Below are positions 57,075 to 64,000 of a stretch of DNA of 64,000 bases, piece by piece. Below the pieces are notes generated by a model. It saw only the letters and a program-made list of their open reading frames with translations. It was not told the DNA's origin and ran no database searches. Position numbers and translations under genes: made by a program. Source of the DNA: CAYIHX01 sp964363305 (lineage in GTDB: Bacteria > Bdellovibrionota > UBA1018); assembly GCA_964363305.1 (NCBI GenBank), contig CAYIHX010000001.1, forward strand, positions 1 to 64,000. The letters run 5' to 3'. Position 1 is the stretch's first letter; each line of letters begins with the position of its first letter.

Positions 57075-58157
57075 TCAACCGAACTCCCAACGCCCCTCCG
57101 CAGCGTTATGGATGCGACAGGCGAGGATGAGGTTTTCTGCCGTGTGTAAGCCACCGCGCGCAAACGGCGTGAGGTGATGAACCTCGAGCGCGTGTCGGGA
57201 CTCGCATCGCTCTCCCGGTCGGCCGAATTCGCACTGCCCCCGGGCCCGCGCATAGACCAGGCGCCGAAGCGGCGCGGAGATGTAGCGAGTTCGGGGGGCC
57301 GGTGGGTCGCTCGATTCTGAATAAGTCGCGAAGCCGGTTGTGGAAGAACCCGCCGAGCCGGGTGGCGAAGACTCGAGCGCGGGCCGGACTGAGCCACTCG
57401 GTGCCGAAGAACTTCGCGCGGGCTGCACTGCGCCACGCGGCGCCGCAGGCGGGAGTCCCGACTTTGTGCCGCGAATCTGACTCCCCATTTCGTTTTTGCT
57501 CTCGCCCAGTCCCTTCTTTTTCTTCAACTGGCCGACCCAAACCGCGAGCGCCTTCTTGAGAATCGGGGCCAGGCTCGGATTCAGATCGGCGTTGTGCGCG
57601 ACCAGACTCTTCGCTTCTTGAATGAGAGCGAGCAATTCATCATCGGCCGTGAAACGCACCTCTGAAAAAGTCGGCGCCACGACGCGGATGCGTTCTTCGG
57701 TCCGTCGCCGCTCGGCCAGGGCGGGAGATTTCTCGAGAAGAACCCGCTCGGTCTCGCGGGTCGATCGCCCGGCCAGCGACGTGAGGAGGTCGCGAGCTTC
57801 TTCGCGAGAAACGGTTCGTCCGGTTTCTTTCTTCTCCGCGCGCACGAAGGTGCGCACTTGCGCGAGCTGTGACAGCTTGATCTCGCCCGAGGCCACTTGC
57901 GCTTCCAGCTCGGGGACATCGCGAAGTTGGCGCATGGCTGAAATTCTGCGATGCGCTTGGTCTTCCGAGAAGCGAAGCTCTTTTACACAGAAATCAAAGA
58001 GCGAGGAATGTGTGCGCGCGAAAAGGGCCCGCGCCTCGATCTCGCGTAATAGGTGGAGAATCTGGAGCGTGATTCGGCGTTCCTCACCGCAGAGCTGACG
58101 CGTCTCAGTCAGTAATTCAGAATCAGAAAGGTGTTTCAGGGCTTTTTCGGAATTCAT
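57075..58157 (-). CDS. HNH endonuclease, DUF222-like, second copy
   Basis: A 360-residue paralogue of 44444-45667. RTHSSLFDFCVKELRFSEDQ and HRRISAMRQLRDVPELEAQV match its helical N-terminal part; linker rich in Ala/Pro/Ser (AAPRGAVQPARSSSAP); HNH domain RGQCEFGRPGERCESRHALE, VHHLTPFARGGLHTAENLIL, ACRIHNAAEG. ATG 58157 has AGGTGC upstream. The gap 56883-57074 holds no gene I recognise. Confidence 0.85.
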   Translation of the reverse strand: MNSEKALKHLSDSELLTETRQLCGEERRITLQILHLLREIEARALFARTHSSLFDFCVKELRFSEDQAHRRISAMRQLRDVPELEAQVASGEIKLSQLAQVRTFVRAEKKETGRTVSREEARDLLTSLAGRSTRETERVLLEKSPALAERRRTEERIRVVAPTFSEVRFTADDELLALIQEAKSLVAHNADLNPSLAPILKKALAVWVGQLKKKKGLGESKNEMGSQIRGTKSGLPPAAPRGAVQPARSSSAPSGSVRPALESSPPGSAGSSTTGFATYSESSDPPAPRTRYISAPLRRLVYARARGQCEFGRPGERCESRHALEVHHLTPFARGGLHTAENLILACRIHNAAEGRWEFG

Positions 58158-58381
58158 GCGCACCTGCATACACCCTGTTTTTCGGGGCCCCTGGCAGACG
58201 CGCCAGCGAATCCAAAAGAGGACGACCTTCAAAAAAGTCTCCGCTCCAGTTCAAAGGCCGTAAAACGGCATTGTGAGCGCCAGAGGGGTGCATGCGCGGT
58301 GCGATGTCTACATTCGTCCGTCGTTAGGCCGGTACACCGTCAATAGAAAAGTGATTTGCATAAGAAAAATTTCAGGCCAAC

Positions 58382-58500
58382 TTGAACTCCGCGCCACGAC
58401 GGCGCCCGCCCTCGCCGTTACCCGCGGCGCCGCGTGGCGCAGTGCAGGCCGTGCGGAGTTCTTCAGTTCCGCGCTCGGTGAGTTTCGCCGCACGCAGATC
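58382..58500 (+). pseudogene. Remnant of an HNH/DUF222-type gene linker
   Basis: About 100 bp on the plus strand, including an identical block at 58424-58447, match the linker part of 57075-58157 in inverted orientation. Translated, it reads PAAPRGAVQAVRSSSVPRS against PAAPRGAVQPARSSSAPSG. It has no HNH domain and is not flanked by the rest of the gene, so it is debris of a further copy. Confidence 0.7.
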
Positions 58501-58652
58501 TCGAGCCGCTCCCCTATTCAGGGGGATGTGGCAGGCTGGTCCCAGAAGGCGGGACCGACGGATGAGTCCTCAAGAGCAGGCCCCCGCTCGAGTTTCCAGG
58601 TCTTGGGCTCTCTCGCCAAAGTGGCCAGTGTCGGTGGGTTTCTACCCGCACT

Positions 58653-58720
58653 TCCCCACGGACCTCACTCCACCCCAGTCTCGCGCGCCTCGGGCAGTAG
58701 TCCCGGGTTGCCCACGGTTG
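58653..58720 (-). pseudogene. Remnant copy of the nadB 3' end
   Basis: About 68 bp match 59943-60011, the end of nadB, with about ten changes. It lies in the same orientation and keeps the reading EARETGVE-stop against EARETWVE-stop in the gene. The pair are direct repeats bounding the 1.2-kb segment 58721-59942. Confidence 0.75.
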
Positions 58721-58850
58721 GTGGCCCTCCCTTACAACTACAATCTGGTGGATGGCTTTGTAATATCCCGTTTTATTTGAGAAATAATTGATCAGCAATG
58801 AACAGATCGAGGTTTTGACTTTCCGGAGGTGCACAGAGCGTGAACATCTG

Positions 58851-58867
58851 TTATGCGCTGCGTTAAT
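58851..58867. promoter_or_regulatory. ATTAACGCA motif, site 6
   Basis: Reverse complement ATTAACGCAGCGCATAA, 36-52 bp before ATG 58903. It lies in the segment bounded by the nadB-end repeats. Confidence 0.4.
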
Positions 58868-58902
58868 AGTCAGCTTATATTGACCTACAGGAGTCCAAAC
58901 AC

Positions 58903-59370
58903 ATGTTCCGTACACTACTTGTCCTCGCTTCCATCTTCTCCTCCACAGCCAGCTTTGCCGGTACAACAGTACTCCAGCAACACGACCTCAGTGTCTATGA
59001 GGCCAGCAACGTCACACTGAATGCGGTCTTCGCCGTCAATGCGCGACAGGGCAGGGCCTGGATTGAATTTTCAGGAAAAGAGTACACCTCTGCCACTGAG
59101 GAATTTTCTCGTACAGCGCTCAGCAACCGCGTTCATGTCAATGGACTTGCCTATAATGCGACGAACAGCACGATCACTCTCACCCTCGCAGGTCAGGCAC
59201 CACTGGTGTGCGCTCACGTGACGACGGGCCTTTTTGGTGGCATCAGAGCTACCGACGACTGCCGCCTCAGCACGCGAATGGTCACTCGTCGCGTAGACGA
59301 CAGTTTTGAGGTCACTGAAGTGGTTTCAGCTCAGTTACTGATTACGATTCCGGACGTAGCTCGTCGCTAA
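58903..59370 (+). CDS. Small secreted protein
   Basis: A 155-residue exported protein: RTLLVLASIFSSTASFA is a signal peptide. Beta-rich: DLSVYEASNVTLNAVFAV, KEYTSATEEFSRTALSNRVH, PLVCAHVTTGLFGGI. One Cys pair (VCAH, DDCRL). CAGGAG stands about 10 bp before ATG 58903. No family recognised. It is on the small segment next to nadB. Confidence 0.65.
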   Translation: MFRTLLVLASIFSSTASFAGTTVLQQHDLSVYEASNVTLNAVFAVNARQGRAWIEFSGKEYTSATEEFSRTALSNRVHVNGLAYNATNSTITLTLAGQAPLVCAHVTTGLFGGIRATDDCRLSTRMVTRRVDDSFEVTEVVSAQLLITIPDVARR

Positions 59371-59590
59371 GTCGACTACGGCGTAAACGTCGTGTTCACA
59401 TAGTGGCCGAATACTTTGTTACGCCTTTCCGGTAGGCAAGCAAATCGGGCCCAGCTATCTGGATTTTTTTGTGCTAACGAGCGCGGGACGGTCAGGAGAA
59501 GTGAACTTGATCGAGTTTCTCGAGGCTGCTCGAAATGTCGGCAACGGGGTATCAATTTTGTAAATAATTCAGATTAAATGGAGATATTCA

Positions 59591-59911
59591 ATGAATTTTG
59601 CATTCACGCTGTTACTGGTTTTCGTGTCTTCAGGCGCCGCCTTCGCGCAAACAGAGGTTCCCTGTGACTCATCGGTCAAGGTAGCGGTGGCCGTGGAGCT
59701 CATTCGTTCGGGGATTAATCCTGAGGCCGTAGTCATCGATCAGCCCGTAGTAGTGGGGGTTGATGCTACGAGACTTCGAATTCAATACGAAGTTCGAGTG
59801 AACTACCCAAGGACTCTGATTGGATACACGCATTACAAGCAATATCGGGTCGACCTGTCGGCTGTAAACTGCGGAGACGCTGAGGTTACGCTTCAGGACG
59901 AAGTTCAATAA
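59591..59911 (+). CDS. Small secreted protein
   Basis: A 106-residue exported protein with signal peptide NFAFTLLLVFVSSGAAFA. Two cysteines (VPCDSS, VNCGDAE), beta-rich middle (RLRIQYEVRVNYPRTLIGY). No family recognised. The 220 bp between it and the previous gene hold nothing I can name. Confidence 0.6.
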   Translation: MNFAFTLLLVFVSSGAAFAQTEVPCDSSVKVAVAVELIRSGINPEAVVIDQPVVVGVDATRLRIQYEVRVNYPRTLIGYTHYKQYRVDLSAVNCGDAEVTLQDEVQ

Positions 59912-59955
59912 GGAGACTCATCTCGTTACCTCCTGATCGGCGTCCCCCAAGAACC

Positions 59956-61581
59956 TCACTCCACCCAAGTCTCGCGCGCCTCCGGCAGCAGCCCCGGGTA
60001 GTCCACCGTTGAATGCAGGCCGCGGCTCTCTTTGCGACGGGACGCGCATTGAATGATCAGATCGGCCACGGTGGCCAGGTTGCGCAGCTCGATCAGGTCG
60101 CGCGTGAGCAGGTAATCCCAGTAGTACTTGTTGATCTCGTTCTTCAGCAGCTCGATGCGGTGGCGGGCGCGCTCGAGTCGGCGATCACTTCTGACGATAC
60201 TGACGAAATTCCACATCATGGTGCGGATTTCGAGCCAGTTGGCGGCGATGTCGATCTGCTCCTCCAGTGGGGCCGCATGGCCGACGTCCCACTCGGGGAG
60301 GGCCGGGAGGGGAGGAGCCGTCGCGCTCAGCCCGGCGGCCGTGAGCGATTTCGCGGCGTGCTCCGAGACTCGGTGAGCGAAGACGACTGCTTCCAGCAGC
60401 GAGTTGCTCGCCAGGCGATTGGCCCCGTGCAAACCGGTCGAAGAAACCTCACCGACGGCATAGAGGCCGTCGATCGTCGTTCGGCCCTGTTCGTCGACCC
60501 AGACGCCACCGCAGGTGTAGTGGCAGGCCGGCACGACGGGAATCGGCGCGATCGTGATGTCGATCCCGAACTTCAGGCACGTCTCGAAGATGTTGGGAAA
60601 TTTTCGGCGTAATTCGGCTGCGGGAAGGTGAGTGGCGTCGAGCAGTACGTACTTGTCGCCGGTTCGCTTCATCTCCACGTCGATCGCGCGCGCCACGATG
60701 TCACGCGGGGCGAGCGAACCCATCTCGTGATGGCGTTTCATGAACTCCTCGCTCGCGCAGTTGCGAAGCACGGCGCCCTCGCCCCGAAGCGCCTCTGAGA
60801 TCAGAAACGTGCGCGTGCCCGGATGGTAGAGGCACGTCGGATGAAATTGCATGAACTCGAGATTCGCCACGCGTGCGCCGGCCCGGTAGGCCATGGCGAT
60901 TCCGTCCCCGGTCGCCGTGTCGGGGTTCGTCGTGTAGAGGTAGACTTTGCCCGCGCCGCCCGTGGCGAGCACGGTGACATCCGCCGCCATCGCGTGAATT
61001 TTTCCCGTTGCGGATTCAAGAACGTAGGCCCCGAGGCAACGGCCTGGTTTCCTCCATTTCTTGAACACCTTGCCTTCGGTGATCAGGTCGATGGCGACGT
61101 GGTGTTCGAGCATTCGGATTCGGGGGTTCTTTCGAACACTTTCGAGCAGCGCGCGTTCAATCTCCCAGCCGGTGAGATCGTCGGCGTGGAGGATGCGTCG
61201 CTTTCCGTGGCCGCCTTCGCGGTGCAGGTCGAAGACCTCGGTCGGATCGACGGGGAGAGGGGAGAGGTCCTCGCGTTTAGTGAACTCGACCCCGAGGTCG
61301 ATGAGCTCTTGCACGCGAGCCGGGCCCTCGCGGACACAGAGGCCGACGATCTTCTCGTTGCAGAGGCCCGCGCCCGCAACGAGCGTGTCCCGGACGTGTT
61401 CTTCGAACGAATCTTGCTTCGACCAAACGGATGCGATTCCGCCCTGGGCGTAGCGAGTGGAGCCTTCGGCCGCGTCTGCTTTCGCGATGATCGTGACATT
61501 TGCTTGACGCGCGAACTTCAAGGCGGTGCTGAGACCGCCGATCCCGGTACCGAGAATAAGAACCTGGGGCGTTCGCGACAT
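59956..61581 (-). CDS. nadB: L-aspartate oxidase
   Basis: First step of de novo NAD synthesis: L-aspartate to iminoaspartate. A 541-residue FAD protein; dinucleotide motif LILGTGIGGLSTALKFA, then GSTRYAQGGIASVW and HYTCGGVWVDEQGRTTIDGL, then GEVSSTGLHGANRLASNSLL. Length is normal. nadA and nadC are not adjacent. Its last ~60 bp are duplicated at 58653-58720. Confidence 0.95.
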   Translation of the reverse strand: MSRTPQVLILGTGIGGLSTALKFARQANVTIIAKADAAEGSTRYAQGGIASVWSKQDSFEEHVRDTLVAGAGLCNEKIVGLCVREGPARVQELIDLGVEFTKREDLSPLPVDPTEVFDLHREGGHGKRRILHADDLTGWEIERALLESVRKNPRIRMLEHHVAIDLITEGKVFKKWRKPGRCLGAYVLESATGKIHAMAADVTVLATGGAGKVYLYTTNPDTATGDGIAMAYRAGARVANLEFMQFHPTCLYHPGTRTFLISEALRGEGAVLRNCASEEFMKRHHEMGSLAPRDIVARAIDVEMKRTGDKYVLLDATHLPAAELRRKFPNIFETCLKFGIDITIAPIPVVPACHYTCGGVWVDEQGRTTIDGLYAVGEVSSTGLHGANRLASNSLLEAVVFAHRVSEHAAKSLTAAGLSATAPPLPALPEWDVGHAAPLEEQIDIAANWLEIRTMMWNFVSIVRSDRRLERARHRIELLKNEINKYYWDYLLTRDLIELRNLATVADLIIQCASRRKESRGLHSTVDYPGLLPEARETWVE

Positions 61582-61640
61582 GACGTCGCGATACCACTTG
61601 CCCTTCGGGCCGTGCTATCTTTTTGAGTAGGGGGGCTGAT

Positions 61641-63272
61641 ATGAAGGCTCGAATTCACCTGACTACTCTCATCGGCGCTGGCGCGATTTTGATCGCGGCG
61701 GTCGCATTGGGCACCACCGTGGGACTTCGACTCCATCAGTTGGAGGAGGGTGCCGCTCTTCAGGAAGACCTGACGGCCCTTTCGGCCCAGAACGGAGAGA
61801 TGGTCGAAGCGTTTTTCACCTGGGTGACGGCTCTCAAAGCCCAGTCGATCTCCCTTTCGGCGGGGCTCGACGCCTATACGATTCCGATTCTTCACTGGGC
61901 CGAATTGACCGATAGCGGCCCCGCGCTTGGGATCGGGAAGCGTTTGAAGGCGGAATCCGTCGACGTAAAAACGGAGGAGGCTTGGCTGAAGGAAGTGCAG
62001 GCTCGGGCGACTCAGTGGCGGGGCACGCTTCGAGAGAGTGGTTTCGGGATTCTCCGTTTTCGGGCGGATCCGGCGATATCCAGGGAGTGGCTGGGGTTTC
62101 TCTTTGCTCAAAAGGGGCGGGTGTACGCGGTGGCCGTCAATCCGAGCGCGGCTTTTCCCTTCGTGAAAAGATTTGCGGCTCGTTCGGCGGGCGGAACGAT
62201 TCGCTCCTATTTGATTGGAAACGATGGGCAGGTCGTTACCCACTCGCAAGAGAGCTACGCGGGCGTGAAGTTCACGGCCGCGCCCATTTTTACACAGGCG
62301 CTCGAGGCGGTGGCTCAGGGAAAGCGTTCGAGTGGCGTGGGTCAGTTTGAAGCGATTGATCGCCTGCCGGTGCGTGCGGCTTACGCGAGAGTGGGAAGCC
62401 TGCCGCTGATCTGGGTAACCGAACGGCTCGAGCCGCGGCGTTCTCTTTTACCGACGGGATGGCGGGGAATCGCGGGGGAAGGACTGATTGGACTGGGAGC
62501 TTTGAGTCTCGCCGTGCTCGGTCTGGCTGCTCTCAACGGTCGTGCCGCAAAGGCGGCTTCGAGTCGCCCCCGAGCGACGACGCTTCCATCTCTGGACGCA
62601 ACCGTGCCTGTACAGGCGATCTCCCGCGCGCAGGCGGATGCGATGCTGGCGGGCCCCATCGTGACGCAAGTGGGGGATAAGAGGGTGACTCAACTTCGGG
62701 AGCCTACTTCGTTGAACGATTATGGGTTCGGAGAGACGCTTCTGCGGCAGGATCTTTTGGCCTCGCGAGAAACGCTGCGTTCCATTGATGAGGAGAAGAA
62801 AATTCTCGCCGAGGTTGAGGAGGTGCTGTTCAAGACCACGCAGCCTGATCAGGCCGTAAAAGAAATGACCGAAGGAGTTGCGCGCATGACGGCCGGGCCG
62901 ACGCTTTTTTTCCAGTTTCAGGAGACTTTGCGGATGGCGCAGCTGAAGTTCGACGCGGGCTTTGCGCCAGGTCAGGCTCCGGCCGAGATCTCCTTCCCGC
63001 TCGATGCGGAGGGGGGAGAAGAGATGAAAACTCGTCTGGCGAATCATGCTCCCTTGGCGCGGATTATATTGGCTCGTCTCGGGATCGCGCACTTCGAGGC
63101 CTGGCCGGTCTATCGATATTCTCAGCTGGGTCGAAACATGGGAAAACAAAAGCTTCACGGAGTGCTGGTGATTCTTCAGGCGGGCGAGGCGGCGTATACC
63201 CGCGGTGATTCAATCGGACGGATGATCCGTTCGGCTTCATTGGTTTATGAGAACACGATTAACGCCCAGTAG
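61641..63272 (+). CDS. Membrane sensor-like protein with extracytoplasmic domain
   Basis: A 543-residue protein. Helix 1 HLTTLIGAGAILIAAVALG, ~200-residue periplasmic part resembling a Cache-type sensor (GTIRSYLIGNDGQVVTHSQE, PLIWVTERLEPRRSLL), helix 2 GIAGEGLIGLGALSLAVLG, then a cytoplasmic part (LREPTSLNDYGFGETLLRQD, LASRETLRSIDEEKKILAEV) with no recognised output domain. Start ATG 61641 follows GGGGGGCTGAT. A chemosensor or regulatory role is guesswork. Confidence 0.6.
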   Translation: MKARIHLTTLIGAGAILIAAVALGTTVGLRLHQLEEGAALQEDLTALSAQNGEMVEAFFTWVTALKAQSISLSAGLDAYTIPILHWAELTDSGPALGIGKRLKAESVDVKTEEAWLKEVQARATQWRGTLRESGFGILRFRADPAISREWLGFLFAQKGRVYAVAVNPSAAFPFVKRFAARSAGGTIRSYLIGNDGQVVTHSQESYAGVKFTAAPIFTQALEAVAQGKRSSGVGQFEAIDRLPVRAAYARVGSLPLIWVTERLEPRRSLLPTGWRGIAGEGLIGLGALSLAVLGLAALNGRAAKAASSRPRATTLPSLDATVPVQAISRAQADAMLAGPIVTQVGDKRVTQLREPTSLNDYGFGETLLRQDLLASRETLRSIDEEKKILAEVEEVLFKTTQPDQAVKEMTEGVARMTAGPTLFFQFQETLRMAQLKFDAGFAPGQAPAEISFPLDAEGGEEMKTRLANHAPLARIILARLGIAHFEAWPVYRYSQLGRNMGKQKLHGVLVILQAGEAAYTRGDSIGRMIRSASLVYENTINAQ

Positions 63273-64000
63273 CGCGCGTGAGATCGATGCGGGCCGAGTG
63301 CGCGCCGTTCTCGATGGCCGCGCGTTGGTGACGAATTACGAGGCGATTCGATCTCAGGTCGACGGTCTGGGGATGATCCCCATGATCAAGGCGGATGCCT
63401 ACGGTCACGGCGCCGCTTGGGCTGCTCGGCTGCTTCATGGCGCGAAGGATCTCTATGCCTATGGGGTCGCCTCCCTCGGGGAGGGCGGGCTGCTTCGAGA
63501 ACAGATCGGGCCCAGGCATCGAAGAACTCCCGTTATGGTTTTTTCAGGGGCGATGCCTTGGTGTGAAGAGACCGGGGCTTACTGCGAGGAGAATGGTTTG
63601 CAGCCGGTCATCGGCTCGGAGGATGCTTGGCGCGCATTCACTCAGGGACGGTGGCAGGAGCGGATCGGCTATCATTTAGAGTTCGATACGGGGATGAACC
63701 GCGTGGGTCTGGCGCCCGCGCTTTCCCTGTCAATCGCCAAGCAGGTCTCCTTATTCTCGTCGGAGGCTCAACCCCTTTCCGTGTTTACCCATCTGGCGAG
63801 TTCAGAGGTCGTGGAAGATCCCATCACTCAGCGACAGCTTTCGAGGTACCTCGATCTTCGAGGCGTATTTGAGAGCCGCGTGCCCGGAGCGCGGTTTCAC
63901 TTGGCGAACAGTGGGGCGATTTGGAATTCGAAATATTTTCGGTTATCCGAGATTTCAGATCTCGTTCGGCCGGGGCTTTCTCTCTACGGGATCCCTCCGT
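63247..64000 (+). CDS. alr: Alanine racemase, 3' end beyond window
   Basis: Converts L- to D-alanine for peptidoglycan. The first 251 codons are visible: MIKADAYGHGAAWAARLLHG carries the PLP lysine (KADAYGHG), followed by YHLEFDTGMNRVGLAPALSL and FTHLASSEVV; the visible end is VRPGLSLYGIPP. ATG 63247 lies 26 bp inside the previous gene; GTG 63298 is an alternative. No stop occurs before the window ends. Confidence 0.92.
   Translation, partial: MRTRLTPSSAREIDAGRVRAVLDGRALVTNYEAIRSQVDGLGMIPMIKADAYGHGAAWAARLLHGAKDLYAYGVASLGEGGLLREQIGPRHRRTPVMVFSGAMPWCEETGAYCEENGLQPVIGSEDAWRAFTQGRWQERIGYHLEFDTGMNRVGLAPALSLSIAKQVSLFSSEAQPLSVFTHLASSEVVEDPITQRQLSRYLDLRGVFESRVPGARFHLANSGAIWNSKYFRLSEISDLVRPGLSLYGIPP

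Noticed and set aside
58273..58791. 172-residue frame across the debris region
   Set aside because: It joins unrelated remnants (HNH linker and nadB end) and has no coherent composition, so it is not a gene.

Overview
The window is about 60% GC and densely coded. It reads as a chromosomal segment from a Bdellovibrionota-like bacterium, probably a relative of Bdellovibrio. The main pointer is a 71-residue single-domain histone (9688-9903) that resembles from memory the Bdellovibrio bacteriovorus histone HBb. Many secreted proteins, lipoproteins and candidate extracellular proteases, and two HNH/DUF222-like endonucleases, fit the same group. No rRNA, tRNA or CRISPR was found. One run of exactly 100 N (44171-44270) lies inside a 31-bp tandem repeat and looks like a scaffold gap.

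Region by region. 0-3 kb: both subunits of DNA topoisomerase VI in one operon. 3-7.5 kb: an orphan histidine kinase, two small beta-barrel-like proteins, a membrane protein and a secreted HExxH protein. 7.4-10.4 kb: a tight minus-strand operon of FKBP lipoprotein, histone, truncated globin and Uup-type ABC-F. 10.5-28.4 kb: mostly chromosomal genes (uppP, LOG hydrolase, B12-type radical SAM, START lipoprotein, phospholipase C-like protein, second orphan kinase, aconitase, MarC) with a HepT-MntA toxin-antitoxin pair and several secreted unknowns.

28.4-35.4 kb is an accessory island. It holds small genes (GNAT, tautomerase, RibD/DHFR-like, AgmX/PglI-like lipoprotein), three toxin-antitoxin or candidate toxin-antitoxin pairs, gene remnants and two families of interspersed repeats placed at gene boundaries like cassette junctions. 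Each of the three plus-strand pairs has a perfect palindrome or inverted repeat just upstream or over its start; the one before the AbrB/PIN pair contains a near-consensus promoter predicting a leaderless mRNA.

35.5-57 kb holds a peptide-binding protein, a Cys-rich lipoprotein, a trypsin-like protease, a DUF2156-rhomboid fusion next to a methyltransferase, a ketopantoate-reductase-like protein, the 31-bp repeat, an HNH protein, a di-haem peroxidase, a C45-type hydrolase and a membrane-anchored PLP enzyme. Five overlapping genes (50619-55055) follow: clan-CD-like protein, metzincin-like protease, GYF2-PilZ protein, lysophospholipase-like hydrolase and pyrE. Opposite them lie a GT21-like glycosyltransferase and a PHP protein.

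57-64 kb: a second HNH gene, gene debris, a 1.2-kb segment with two small secreted proteins bounded by a direct repeat of the nadB 3' end, nadB itself, a membrane sensor-like protein and the start of alr. A motif, AWTAACGCAS(Y)GC, recurs in front of several secreted-protein genes across the window and may be an operator.
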